64,000 nucleotides of DNA from CAWJMN01 sp963844055 (lineage in GTDB: Bacteria; Planctomycetota; Planctomycetia; Pirellulales; Pirellulaceae). The stretch spans positions 1,178,001-1,242,000 of the forward strand of contig CAWJMN010000001.1 in NCBI GenBank assembly GCA_963844055.1, read 5' to 3'. The notes beneath the pieces were generated by a model that saw nothing but the letters and a program-made list of their open reading frames with translations, was not told the DNA's origin and ran no database searches. A program made the translations under genes and the position numbers. How positions within the stretch are numbered: the first letter of the stretch is position 1; the number at the start of each line of letters is the position of its first letter. This document shows positions 53,353 through 64,000 of the stretch, in pieces.

Positions 53353-54400
53353 ATGCGAGCTTTTGTCTACGAGTACATCACCGGGGGCGGGACCTTTTCG
53401 TCACAAAAGGGGCTGTCTCCTGAAGGAAGCCTGCTGACCGAGGGGGAGGCAATGCTGCGAGCCATTGCTTCCGACTTTCTGAACCTCCCAGGTTGGCAGG
53501 TAGAGTCCCTCATCGATGCCCGACTTTCGGCAAGGCAGATCGAGGGCGTAACGTTTGAAGCCGTTTCCACCGCGGCCCAAGACGCGCCGCATTTGCAGCA
53601 GCCTGCCACCGCGCGGATGTTGCGCTCGTGATTGCGCCAGAGATTCAGGGGCGCTGACCGACCGAACCGCATGGGTAGAGGAGATTCAAAAGTCTCGTCC
53701 GCAACTGCAATTGATATCGTGTTCATCCCCGTTTGTCACCATCGGCAGCGATAAACAGGCCACTATCGAATTCCTTCAGCAGTTGCAAATTCCCGTTCCC
53801 GCCGGCGTTTGCCTTCCAGGTCCAGCATCGCTTTCTGCCTGGAAACAGGATGCCGTCGAAGGCGAAAGGTATGTCATCAAACCGCTCGATGGTGCGGGAA
53901 GCTGGCTTCAAAAACGCTGGAGCATTGGCGAGACATGGGGTGATTCTCCCTTAGACTTCCCCGTACGATGCGAACGATTTTGCCCTGGCCTAGCCGCCAG
54001 TATTGGCGTGATTTCCAGCGAAAATGTCAACGTTTCACCGATACTGTTGCCGCTACTAGAGCAATTGCAAAACCCCGACGACCTTTCGTATCTCGGTGCC
54101 CGGTGGGTCGATGATCCCGGGCTGGTGCGCCGCGCCAATCAGTTAGCGAGGCAGGTTGCCAAAGCCTTACCCGCGACCACAGGTTTCTGGGGGATCGATC
54201 TGGTTCTAGGAAGTGATGCCGAAGGAAAGAATGATTTTGTAATTGAAGTGAATCCCAGAATAACCACTTCTTATATTGGGCTGCGGCAGTGGTGCCAGTC
54301 CAACTTGGTGGAGGCAATGCTCTTGATGGCTGCTGGCAAAAAGCCAGCTTTGTCCTGGAGCCAACCAGGGGTAGAATTTCGGCTGGCAGGTCCGGCGTAG
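53353..54400 (+). CDS. mfnD: ATP-grasp ligase, MfnD-like (tyramine-glutamate ligase family; two frameshifts)
   Basis: Predicted ATP-dependent amide ligase of the methanofuran/methylofuran pathway, joining glutamate to tyramine or extending the glutamate chain. N-terminus MRAFVYEYITGGGTF; then TEGEAMLRAIASDFL. Two one-base deletions are needed: near 53610, and in the G-run at about 53653 (one G short), after which ADVALVIAPEIQGALTDRTAW reads through. The ATP-grasp core follows: SDKQATIEFLQQLQIPVPAG, YVIKPLDGAGSWL, CERFCPGLAASIGVIS and the metal motif FVIEVNPRITTSYIGLR, which closely resembles archaeal MfnD (NPRITTT-x-Y/GL). Restored length about 349 residues. Symbol by family match and by its two neighbours. 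Confidence 0.82.
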
Positions 54401-54440
54401 GATGGCCGTTTGGGTTTTGTAGAACAAGGGATGGCACAGG

Positions 54441-55457
54441 ATGGCGACTTGGCTTGCAATCGACGTTGGGGGTGCCAACCTCAAGGCGGCGGACGGTCAA
54501 GGCTATTGGCAGTCGTATCCGTTTCCACTCTGGACCGACTACAAGCGGCTCTCGCACCAGCTTCGCTCGATGCTCAGTGAAGCTCCCGAGGCCGATCACT
54601 TATTGCTCACCATGACTGGCGAGCTTGCGGACTGTTTTGAAAGCAAGTCGGCCGGAGTGCAGTTCATCCTGGAGGCCTTCGGACAGGCTGCTGGAAATCG
54701 ACATACACGCGTCTATCTTGCCGACGGGCGATTGGTTTCGCTGAAGGTAGCCCAGTCGCTTCCGTTACTTGCGGCCGCGTCGAATTGGCACGCCTTGGCT
54801 GCGTTTGCAGGACGCTATGCGCCGCAGGGGGCTGGCCTGCTTGTGGACATGGGCTCAACGACTTGCGATCTGATTCCCTTGATGGATGGTAAGCCGATCG
54901 CGCAGGGAAAAACCGATACCTCGCGACTGTTATCGGGCGAATTGGTGTATACAGGACTGATTCGCACTCCCGTTTGCGCCGTGGTTCACCAGGTCCCCTA
55001 TCGTGGGCAAATGTGTCCGGTGGCAGCAGAATTGTTCGCCACCACGGCGGATGTCCATCTGCTTCGAGAAGTCTTCCCCGAAGACGCCACCTATTTGCAT
55101 ACGGCCGACCACAAACCCCTTACAAAGGCCAATTCTCGCCTGCGAATGGCACGTGTGATTGCGGCAGATGCGGAAGAGTTCAATCATCGCGATGCCGTCG
55201 TTATGGCGGAATACATCGCGGCAGAGCAGCAGCGGCAAATCGTGGAAGCTCTGCAAAAAGTAGTCGGAGCCATGCCCGAAAAGCCCACAGGTTTTGTGGT
55301 GAGTGGGCAAGCGGAAGTCCTGGCGATTGCCGCCATTGAAGGGGCTGGGCTAAAGGGACAACTCGTTTCATTGAAGAGTAAGATCGGGGCTGGATTGTCG
55401 CGTGTCGCACCTGCCCACGCGTTGGCGGTATTAGCAAGAGAGGCAGTGGGTGCATGA
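54441..55457 (+). CDS. mfnF: MfnF-like / H4MPT-linked C1 transfer pathway protein
   Basis: Member of the hydantoinase/oxoprolinase-like family annotated as H4MPT-linked C1 transfer protein in methylotrophs and as MfnF in methanogens, where it condenses the furan and tyramine halves of methanofuran. 338 residues with actin-like ATPase-fold motifs: WLAIDVGGANLKAADG (phosphate 1), LLVDMGSTTCDLIPLMDG (phosphate 2), SGELVYTGLIRTPVCAVVHQ and GFVVSGQAEVLAIAA. ATG 54441 with AGGATG-type context. Its stop overlaps the next gene start. Function here is by family and by synteny with the flanking mfnD- and mfnE-like genes. Confidence 0.85.
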   Translation: MATWLAIDVGGANLKAADGQGYWQSYPFPLWTDYKRLSHQLRSMLSEAPEADHLLLTMTGELADCFESKSAGVQFILEAFGQAAGNRHTRVYLADGRLVSLKVAQSLPLLAAASNWHALAAFAGRYAPQGAGLLVDMGSTTCDLIPLMDGKPIAQGKTDTSRLLSGELVYTGLIRTPVCAVVHQVPYRGQMCPVAAELFATTADVHLLREVFPEDATYLHTADHKPLTKANSRLRMARVIAADAEEFNHRDAVVMAEYIAAEQQRQIVEALQKVVGAMPEKPTGFVVSGQAEVLAIAAIEGAGLKGQLVSLKSKIGAGLSRVAPAHALAVLAREAVGA

Positions 55458-56110
55458 GCGGTTTGCATGTTCGAGTGGTCAAGATCGGTGGCAGCTTGTT
55501 GGACCTTCCTGACCTTCATGCCCGGGTGTCGCACTGGATTGATACCAGTTCCCCCGCGCTGAACGTCTTGTTGGTAGGGGGCGGTGGCTTTGCGGAGTAT
55601 ATTCGGCAAGCTGACGCGCGCTTCCACCTGGGAGAAGAGCGTTCGCATTGGCTGTGCATTGAAGCCCTTGGTGTTTCCGCTCGTTTGCTTGGCGCCATTT
55701 TTGGCGGACGGCTTCCGATTCAAGATTGGCCAACTCTGTTGGCAATTCGAAGCCATCTGGCAACCACCCAGCCCGAAACTAGCTTCACCGTGATTTTGGA
55801 CCCGCCAACCTTCTTGCACTTCCATGAACCGCAACTTCCCCCGCGTGCCATGCCGCACACCTGGGAGGTGACCACCGATTCGATCGCTGCTCGCTTGGCG
55901 GAATGTTTACAGGCGAACGAGCTAGCACTTCTGAAGTCGTGCGATCCGCCGGCCGATTTTGCTGTGGGCTCGGCCGCATCTGCCAAGATGGTGGATTCCT
56001 TCTTCCCTCAAGCGGTTTCGGAAGGCCTGACAGTTACTTGGACCAACTTGCGAATGGGAACCGGCGAACCCCAAGACGCTTTCACCCGTGAAACGTTGGT
56101 CGGCGTTTAA
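55454..56110 (+). CDS. mfnE: Amino-acid-kinase-family protein, MfnE-like
   Basis: 218-residue kinase of the carbamate/aspartokinase fold. In methanogens MfnE phosphorylates (aminomethyl)furanmethyl phosphate to the diphosphate. Motifs: VVKIGGSLLDLPDL (phosphate-binding Gly loop), VLLVGGGGFAEYIRQAD, and WEVTTDSIAARLAECL, which matches the archaeal motif W-x-[IV]-T-[ST]-DS and the substrate-binding Asp; then ALLKSCDPP. ATG overlaps the mfnF-like stop by four bases. Shorter than canonical amino-acid kinases but normal for this subfamily. Confidence 0.83.
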   Translation: MSGLHVRVVKIGGSLLDLPDLHARVSHWIDTSSPALNVLLVGGGGFAEYIRQADARFHLGEERSHWLCIEALGVSARLLGAIFGGRLPIQDWPTLLAIRSHLATTQPETSFTVILDPPTFLHFHEPQLPPRAMPHTWEVTTDSIAARLAECLQANELALLKSCDPPADFAVGSAASAKMVDSFFPQAVSEGLTVTWTNLRMGTGEPQDAFTRETLVGV

Positions 56111-56249
56111 TCCCATCGCTGCTCAGCGACATGGCGATTGCCGGATTGGTATTTACCAGGCTTGCGCATTCTGATACTTCCCCAACCCATAGGCCGAAAT
56201 CGGCATTTTTTGCCGAAGTTCTCGTGGTCCATCGGTTGGGAACGCAAGC

Positions 56250-58691
56250 ATGATCAAGTTCGAAACCCCTCAATTCCTCCAGCGGTTTAAAGATCGCGTG
56301 ACCGCCAAGGTTGCCACGGCAACGCTGGTTGTGCTGGCCGGCGGTGGCATGGTTTATCGCGGGATTACCGTTCCCCGAGGGACAACACCCACCAAGGCGG
56401 CCAAGGTCAAGGTTGCCACGGGGGCTCAACTGACGGCACAAAAGCCCGAGGAAGAGGCACCACTCTATCCCGAAGACACGTCGAAGGGTGTCTATCAACC
56501 ACCGGAAGAGACACTTGCCTATTCGCCAGCGCCTGAAGGGGCGAGCGTCTACGACGAAGCTCCTCCACCAAATGAACTGCGTGGAGCAGGGGGTGCATTT
56601 GTGGACCCCAACCTCGAACCGACTGCTGCCGAAGAACCTGCCGAACAGCCACCCGCCAATCCCCCTCCGTCTTTATATGGCAATACTGCGGAGGCTCCGC
56701 CGGTAGAAACTCCACCCGAGACCGCACCACCGAGTGAACCTAGTTCGCCATCGGGAGGCGCTCCAGCGTTTGTAACCGATCAGCCTCCACCAAGTACCGA
56801 AGCCCCCGGCTTGATGGCACCTCCACCTGCCGGCAATTCGATTGGCAAAGGGAGCTTGAAGCGACGTGGACCTAGCCTCTCTCCCAAAAATGTACCTGCG
56901 GCACCAGCGCCACCTGCGGGAAGCCTTCCAGGGACGGCCGGCGGCCTAACACCTCCCGCAAGGGCATATTTGGGCTCCGGAAGTTCTGCGCCGGCTGCTT
57001 CGCCAGCGGAATCTCCCGTCGTCGAATCTAGCGGCGGCAACCTACCATCTGATGGACTTGCCCCGGCAGAACCACCAAGGACGTTTGCGCCAGCCGGCAC
57101 CGCGACTCCTCCTGAATCGTTCCCGTCGGCCAATCCACATCGTGAAGGGGGATCGGCTCAGCCCGGCTCCATTCCACCCGGACGATTTGCTCCAGAGCCA
57201 AGTGCTGTAGAAGGTGGCGTGCCACCGATAACTAGCAGCCCTAGCATGCGCTCCGTCCCCAGCATCGGAGACAAGGAAATCGCCGCCGGAACGGCAGCCA
57301 CGCCCGGTGATCGACAACTTGAGGGAGCACAAACCCCGGCGGTAACCTTAGAAAAGATGGCACCTGCCGAAATCCAAGTCGGTCGCCCCGCAACGTTTGA
57401 AGTTCGGGTTCGCAATGTGGGACAAGTGGCCGCCCATCAAGTGGTGGTTAGTGACCAAATTCCCAAAGGGACCCAGCTGCAAGGAACGAAGCCAGAAGCA
57501 AAGGCCTCGGCAGACGGTTCTTTGATTTGGCAGCTTGGTACGATTCCACCTGGTCAAGAAGTCGTGCTTGCGATGCAAGTCGTGCCCGAAGAAGAAGGTG
57601 AGATCGGAAGCATTGCCCAGGTTGGCTTTGCCGCCCAAGCGTCGGCTCGCTCGGTCTGTACTCGTCCATTACTGAAAGTAGAACATACGGCTCCCAAGCA
57701 GGTTTTGATCGGCGAAATGATCAACGTCTCGATTCAGATTCAAAACCCAGGTTCTGGCGCCGCGACCGGTGTGATCATTGAAGAAGATGTCCCCGAAGGG
57801 TTGGAGCATGATGGTGGCCGAGAATTGGAATACGAAGTAGGAGTGCTGCGGCCCGGTGAGTCGCGACGTCTCGACCTGCAAATGCGTGCTACCAAGGCTG
57901 GCATCGTTCAAAACACCATCCATGTGCGTGGCGAAGGAAACCTAACGGCACAGCATGATGTGCAAATTGAGGTGATTGCTCCGCAGTTGAACATCGGCAT
58001 TGATGGCCCGAAGAAACGCTTCCTCGATCGGCAAGCCACCTACACTTTGAGCTTGGCGAATCCAGGAACAGCTCCTGCCCGAAACGTAGAAATGGTCGCC
58101 TATTTGCCCAAGGGGGTAAAGTTCGTCCAGACCGACAGCCAGGGACAATACGATGCTCGTCAGCATGCCGTATTTTGGGCCTTGGAAGAATTGCCGCAGC
58201 AGAAAAAGGGAACGGTTCGCCTGACCGTCCTTCCAGTAGAAGCAGGTGAACAAGTGCTTCGCATCGATGGTCGTGCAGAACTGGGGCTGACCGCCACGCA
58301 GGAGCAAACGGTTCAAGTCGAAGGAGTGACCGAGCTCGCTTATTCGATTGCAGACCTTGCAGATCCTGTGGAAGTTGGGGGCGAAAACACGTATGAAATC
58401 CGCGTGGTCAACAATGGCTCGCGAGCAGTAACGAATGTGGTCGTTGTCGCCCAGATGCCACAAGGCCTAACTGCCAAGGAAGGGGAGGGGCCTACGGCCG
58501 CGTCGACAGCGGGGCAAAAGGTAACGTTTGAACCTCTCGCCCGAATGAATCCACAGGATGAAGCTGTCTTTCGGATCCACTGCCAAGCGATCACCGAAGG
58601 AGATTTCATCATGAAGGTTCAGCTCGCTTGCGACGAGTTCCCTACGCCGGTCTCCAAGGAAGAAAGCACTCGCGTCTACGCCGATCGATAG
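56250..58691 (+). CDS. DUF11 repeat surface protein
   Basis: 813 residues. N-terminal membrane/signal segment (about 18-40, VTAKVATATLVVLAGGGMVY), then about 320 residues of Pro/Ala/Glu/Ser-rich low-complexity sequence, then four tandem DUF11 (conserved repeat) beta-sandwich domains from about 370 to the end. Each has the pattern ITFEVxVRNxGxxxAxxVxVxDxxPxG, e.g. ATFEVRVRNVGQVAAHQVVV, VSIQIQNPGSGAATGVIIEE, YTLSLANPGTAPARNVEMVA and YEIRVVNNGSRAVTNVVVVA. Likely an envelope or cell-wall structural protein. No enzyme motif. Confidence 0.88.
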   Translation: MIKFETPQFLQRFKDRVTAKVATATLVVLAGGGMVYRGITVPRGTTPTKAAKVKVATGAQLTAQKPEEEAPLYPEDTSKGVYQPPEETLAYSPAPEGASVYDEAPPPNELRGAGGAFVDPNLEPTAAEEPAEQPPANPPPSLYGNTAEAPPVETPPETAPPSEPSSPSGGAPAFVTDQPPPSTEAPGLMAPPPAGNSIGKGSLKRRGPSLSPKNVPAAPAPPAGSLPGTAGGLTPPARAYLGSGSSAPAASPAESPVVESSGGNLPSDGLAPAEPPRTFAPAGTATPPESFPSANPHREGGSAQPGSIPPGRFAPEPSAVEGGVPPITSSPSMRSVPSIGDKEIAAGTAATPGDRQLEGAQTPAVTLEKMAPAEIQVGRPATFEVRVRNVGQVAAHQVVVSDQIPKGTQLQGTKPEAKASADGSLIWQLGTIPPGQEVVLAMQVVPEEEGEIGSIAQVGFAAQASARSVCTRPLLKVEHTAPKQVLIGEMINVSIQIQNPGSGAATGVIIEEDVPEGLEHDGGRELEYEVGVLRPGESRRLDLQMRATKAGIVQNTIHVRGEGNLTAQHDVQIEVIAPQLNIGIDGPKKRFLDRQATYTLSLANPGTAPARNVEMVAYLPKGVKFVQTDSQGQYDARQHAVFWALEELPQQKKGTVRLTVLPVEAGEQVLRIDGRAELGLTATQEQTVQVEGVTELAYSIADLADPVEVGGENTYEIRVVNNGSRAVTNVVVVAQMPQGLTAKEGEGPTAASTAGQKVTFEPLARMNPQDEAVFRIHCQAITEGDFIMKVQLACDEFPTPVSKEESTRVYADR

Positions 58692-58833
58692 GATAACTTT
58701 CATCGTTACCGCGTGAAATACGCTGTTGTCTCGCTCGCTGGATTGACGGCCTCTGCTCGACAAGACAGACTAAAGGTGGCTCCTCTTGGGGTGCCACCAA
58801 AGTCACTTGCGTTTAGGAAGGTCGAACCTCTCC

Positions 58834-59837
58834 ATGCCGTTTCGTGTGAAGTGCCCCGCAGGCCACAACTTGATGGTGCCCGATAGCCGGGCCGGCAAAG
58901 CGGTTCGGTGTCCAAAGTGCGAAGCCATCTTTCAGGTGCCGCAGCGCTCCACCCCATTAGAGGCTTCTCTGTGCCCGCGGAATCACCAGCGTCAGCTGAG
59001 CCGCTCTCTGGTGTGGACAGTCCGCCGGTCGTGGTCGCTCCTCCAGTCACTGTTACTCCACCGTTGGCAGCGGATGCTGATCTGGCAACCACAGTTGTGC
59101 AAGTACCAACTGCACAGCCCCCCATTGAGGCGCCACCGGTCGTCGCTGAATCGCCTTTGCCTCCGTCCAACATTGGGGTATCTAAAGATGCTCCTGTGGA
59201 TTTGCAGTCGGCCCAAGAGATAATGCCAAGCGAGCCTCCTGTATCAGTTGCCGCGACGGATGCGACCGCAATCACCCAGGCTACAGCTTCCGTGGCAGTC
59301 GCGCCGGCCGAGTCAGTTGCCCCTGCTGCGCCATCGCAGGTGTTTCAACCGCTGCGAGCAGCGGTTGAGCTTGACGCCAGTACCAAGCAATGGGGCATGC
59401 AATTGGCCGTCGGCCTAATGGTGACGGCGCTGTTTAGCAGCGCTCCTGGCATCTGGGACTGCATCGACTACATCAGCGTCGCGGAGGAAGGATTCATCGC
59501 ACGCTGGGCCTTGTTACTGCTGGCACTGGGAGTTTTACAAGGTGCGTTTGCGATCTACGTTTGGCAGCTTGCCGATTGGACGAGCTTGTGGGTCGTGACC
59601 CTCTTATCGCTGGCCATCGCCAGTGGGTTTGCCATGATGCTCGGCGTGATCTTTGTTGCCGGACAAGAGAGTCAACTCGTTACCGCGTTGCAACTCGAAG
59701 ACCGACTCATTGGCAACAAGGCACACCTCTGGTGCCTTTGCATGGTGGCTGTCTATACCGTGGTTGCATTCTTTGCCGGCCGAGCCTGCAGCCAATGGCA
59801 TCGACGCGAGCAATTGCTCGAATCGCTCGCTTCCTAG
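58834..59837 (+). CDS. Zinc-ribbon (MJ0042-type) membrane protein (one frameshift)
   Basis: N-terminal zinc ribbon MPFRVKCPAGHNLMVPDSRAG with CPKC 25 residues on (CPAGH...CPKCEAIFQVP). Near 58945-58975 the frame loses one base; downstream the same protein continues as VPAESPASAEPLSGVDSPP, a Pro/Val/Ala-rich linker. About four membrane helices follow (LAVGLMVTALFSSAPGI, RWALLLLALGVLQGAFAIYV, WVVTLLSLAIASGFAMMLGV, HLWCLCMVAVYTVVAFFAGR). About 334 residues when joined. The zinc ribbon plus helices is a common planctomycete layout; function unknown. Probably a sequence error. Confidence 0.75.
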
Positions 59838-59912
59838 CCTCGTTCCCTTGTGCGATCTCGGGATGTGTCGAGGCAATTACCATTCCGTCGCTTCGCAGCG
59901 ACGTCCGCCTGC

Positions 59913-60809
59913 CTATTCCATGGCTTCGGCAGCTTCGATCATCCGTTCCCGAGGGTCCTTCAGGCCATCGGCCAGGCGGGCTAGCGCTTCGGTTTCGATT
60001 TGGCGAACGCGTTCCCGCGTCAGGCCTAAGCTCTCGCCAATTTCTTTCAGCGTGTGAGGCTCGGTATTGTCTAGCCCGAAACGCATCCGCAAGACCGTCG
60101 CTTCCCGGCTATCCATCGTGTGCAGCATTTCGCGCACGTGCGTCAGCACATCATGCTCGACGAGTTCATCTTCTGGATTCTTGAGCCGTTCATCCATCAC
60201 GATCTCGCCCAGCGACCAGCCAGAATCGGATTGGTCGGTTTGTGGCGTGGAATTATAAATCCGGATCGCCTTCTTGATGATCGGCAGCTTCTTCTTTTGC
60301 AGGCCGAGCACGCGGGCAATTTCCTCAGGCGTAGGCGTGCGACCCAGTTCTTCCGTTAGGCGGGCACCAGCACGGCGCCACTTCGAGAGGAGTTCCACCA
60401 TGTAGGCAGGAATGCGGATCGTCTTGGCCGAGTTGATCAGCGATCGCTTGATCGATTGCTTGATCCAGTAGCTGGCGTACGTGCTAAATCGCGTTCCCAT
60501 GCCTGGGTCAAAGCCTTCGACCGCACGTAGGAGGCCGAGGTTGCCCTCTTCGATGAGGTCCTGCAGGCTGAGCCCCTTGCCGGTGTAGCCACGGGCGATG
60601 TTGACGACTAAACGCAGGTTGGCGCGAACCATGCGATCGCGGGCACGAACATCACCATCCGCAATTTTGCCCGCGAGTTCGCGTTCGTCGCGAGCGGTTA
60701 GCAGCGCCGTCTCGTTGATTTCACGCAAGTAGGTCTCGAGCGGCGTTTGTGCCGTCACCGACTTGCGGGCAACTTTACGAGGCGTGGTCTTACGTTTCAA
60801 AGTGGCCAT
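59913..60809 (-). CDS. RNA polymerase sigma-70 factor (RpoD/SigA-like group 2)
   Basis: About 298 residues from ATG 60809 (MATLKRKTTPRK); an upstream ATG at 60848 would add 13 residues. Region 1.2/2: TPLETYLREINETALLTARDE, GDVRARDRMVRANLRLVVNIA and DLIEEGNLGLLRAVEGFDPGMGTRFSTYASYWIKQSIKRSL (regions 2.1-2.4). Region 3: LSKWRRAGARLTEELGRTPT. Region 4: ATVLRMRFGLDNTEPHTLKEI and GESLGLTRERVRQIETEALA (4.2 helix-turn-helix). No region 1.1, so it is an alternative housekeeping-like sigma rather than the main RpoD. Confidence 0.93.
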   Translation of the reverse strand: MATLKRKTTPRKVARKSVTAQTPLETYLREINETALLTARDERELAGKIADGDVRARDRMVRANLRLVVNIARGYTGKGLSLQDLIEEGNLGLLRAVEGFDPGMGTRFSTYASYWIKQSIKRSLINSAKTIRIPAYMVELLSKWRRAGARLTEELGRTPTPEEIARVLGLQKKKLPIIKKAIRIYNSTPQTDQSDSGWSLGEIVMDERLKNPEDELVEHDVLTHVREMLHTMDSREATVLRMRFGLDNTEPHTLKEIGESLGLTRERVRQIETEALARLADGLKDPRERMIEAAEAME

Positions 60810-60999
60810 GGCGCGCTGGTTCTTGGGAAGGAAAGTCAATGATCGCATCGGCCAGAGGATTGGTGTCCCGCACTACTCTGGTTAAACAGCACCTTCCATG
60901 GCGCCAGTGATACAAGTTATCGTCCTTCGCTCAGCACGAATCTCCAAAACCTCTTGCTAGTGTGGCACTCTAGCGGTCGTAACGATTATTCCGGAGCGC

Positions 61000-61038
61000 A
61001 AAAAAAGGTCCCCGTGTGAATAACCACACGAGGACCTT
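61000..61038 (-). terminator. Strong rho-independent terminator of rpsA
   Basis: On the minus strand a hairpin of 6 + 8 bp with one mismatch (arms 61005-61018 and 61025-61038, loop AATAAC on the plus strand) is followed by a run of seven T (the A run at 61000-61006). It begins 60 bp past the rpsA stop and separates rpsA from the sigma-factor gene. Confidence 0.85.
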
Positions 61039-61098
61039 CGAAAATTCAGCAGTAGCTTAGGGCCGGCCAAAAACCTGCCCCAGGCATCTTTGCAAAGA

Positions 61099-62928
<1,830 letters not shown>

Positions 62929-63313
62929 AAACCTTCACGATACCTTGTGTTCCCTGGCAAGCTTTACTTAACCCATCGCGTGATGATGCCGGGTAGAAAA
63001 AGTGACACAATCACTTCAACCCCATTTGCTCATTCGTTGCGATGCGTTCCACCCAAAGCGGACGCAAACCAGTGAGGAAAGGACCTGCCGACCCAACCAG
63101 GACAGTCTCACTAGAGACTCTCTACACATACCGGTGGGGACTAGCGAAGCTCCTAAGAGTATCAAATTGCTCGATTTACGACAAGGACAACCCCTAAATT
63201 CCTAAGGTTTCTAGGCCCCCTGCGTGTATTTGCCTTCCAGCCAGCTATCATAAGTTTCCAGCGTTGGTGCTTCCTCCTGTTCCTTCGCCGGCTGACCCCT
63301 TTCCCACCTTGCC
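62929..63313. other. Gene-free region, rpsA leader and upstream region of the last gene
   Basis: About 385 bp between divergent genes. Two short perfect hairpins lie here: AAGTGA-CACAA-TCACTT (63000-63016) and AGTCTC-ACTA-GAGACT (63104-63119). Either could be part of the rpsA 5' leader, where S1 autoregulation often acts. No gene is seen. Confidence 0.4.
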
Positions 63314-64000
63314 ATGCCAAACGTATTTGAAGAACTGTTCGTCTTCCTACCTTGCCATAGCCTGGAAGACTTTCCTACTCATCATGAGGGGGCTGATGCG
63401 GACAGCCTGCTGGCCTCCTGGACCTCCCTTTGGCACCCTCAGCTCATCGCGCTGACGGGCAAGGCTCCCACCTGGAAACGGGTCGACGATCCGCCACAAA
63501 GCCTTGGCAAGTGCCTCATTGTGGTCCCTGCACCCTGTGTCAGCCGGCTTCCAACGGGCTACGCCCAGCGAATCAAAGAGTCGGGGGGCGTCGTTGTTCG
63601 AAAAACCTCCTCCCGGGCGGAGATCTGGGCCGCTGCGCTGCCGACAGATATTCCACAAACCGAATTACAGCACCAACTTGCGGACGATTTTGCCGCGCTC
63701 GGCCTAGCCTACCTCCTGGTGCAGCTGCTCACGCGTCAGATGCGGTACAGCAGCAACCTCGACGAAACCTACTTCCAGTCCCTTGTCATTGCTGCAGCAG
63801 AGGCGACGGTCGCTTCGGACGAAAATCTTGCAAAAGAAAAGCTTGGCGCTGCCTTTAGCCTGCTCAGCGGAAGAGCGAGACCACTATTATCCCGTTGGCG
63901 CCTACATTTTGGACGTCGCAATGACCGCTTCCACGGTTTTGGGCGCACCTCTGGCCAAGGAGCTTGCAGACGAAACTCCCAAAAATGTCCTTATCTCGGG
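63314..64000 (+). CDS. Hypothetical planctomycete protein, partial (runs off right edge; one frameshift)
   Basis: From ATG 63314: MPNVFEELFVFLPCHSLEDF, then SLLASWTSLWHPQLIALTGK, and RQMRYSSNLDETYFQSLVIA. Near 63869 one extra base breaks the frame; removing it gives LLSEERDHYYPVGAYILDVA and a sequence open to the window end (LGAPLAKELADETPKNVLIS). The N-terminal part carries the motif PCHSLEDFP known from a planctomycete family I cannot name further. At least 220 residues are visible; the C-terminus is outside. Confidence 0.7.
   Translation, partial: MPNVFEELFVFLPCHSLEDFPTHHEGADADSLLASWTSLWHPQLIALTGKAPTWKRVDDPPQSLGKCLIVVPAPCVSRLPTGYAQRIKESGGVVVRKTSSRAEIWAAALPTDIPQTELQHQLADDFAALGLAYLLVQLLTRQMRYSSNLDETYFQSLVIAAAEATVASDENLAKEKLGAAFSLLSGRARPLLSRWRLHFGRRNDRFHGFGRTSGQGACRRNSQKCPYLG

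Noticed and set aside
56407..57638. Several minus-strand frames opposite the DUF11 gene
   Set aside because: Shadows of the Pro/Ala-rich low-complexity region; the plus-strand frame is continuous and has four DUF11 domains.

Overview
The window reads as chromosome of a planctomycete, probably from the Pirellulales (Rhodopirellula/Blastopirellula/Pirellula side). Three kinds of evidence support this: two large DUF1549/DUF1553 secreted cytochrome-like proteins; a DUF1559 pseudopilin and a Ser/Thr kinase with a huge extracytoplasmic part; and C1-cofactor (methanofuran) genes in a bacterium that also carries an rsmH gene detached from any division cluster. Species cannot be named from sequence alone. 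I see no rRNA, tRNA, CRISPR array, insertion sequence or phage gene.

Layout. 1-10.5 kb: C-terminally truncated DUF1549/DUF1553 protein (-), rsmH (-), glycosyltransferase (-), queA (+), a second DUF1549/DUF1553 protein and a PPC-domain secreted protein (+). 10.6-15.5 kb: HlyD adaptor plus ABC ATPase (no permease), then GNAT, Rieske and lipid acyltransferase genes (-). 15.8-25.5 kb: secretin-like protein plus lipoprotein, sensor kinase, CstA, NagA, a bPH-like membrane protein and D-lactate dehydrogenase. 25.5-32.1 kb: a tightly packed minus-strand operon, in transcription order a Cys-rich lipoprotein, a DUF1559 pseudopilin, an exported and membrane-anchored CobN/HmuS-type chelatase, an ExbB-type proton channel and DUF2149. 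32.4-44 kb: DksA-type zinc protein, SirB1-like protein, Ser/Thr kinase, peptide ABC transporter A-B-C (no ATPases), flavin reductase, hflX, SDR. 44-50 kb: exported hypothetical protein and a Tad-type secretin/lipoprotein/TPR trio. 50-53 kb: ispF-cysS-ruvC-ruvA operon. 53-56 kb: three consecutive genes matching archaeal/methylotroph methanofuran synthesis (MfnD, MfnF, MfnE). 56-64 kb: DUF11 protein, zinc-ribbon membrane protein, sigma-70 factor, rpsA with a strong terminator, and the start of a gene that leaves the window.

The two most interesting blocks are the chelatase operon and the methanofuran trio. The chelatase operon looks like a periplasmic tetrapyrrole-processing machine powered by an ion channel, resembling the HmuS-U-V part of the Bacteroidetes heme locus but with a pseudopilin and a metal-binding lipoprotein added.

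Reliability warning. About ten conserved genes are broken by single-base indels that, when reversed, restore the family sequence; rpsA alone needs about twelve one-base removals. Most of these are probably sequencing or assembly errors, so I annotate such genes as CDS spanning the break and state where the frame changes. Start codons GTG/TTG appear in several genes.
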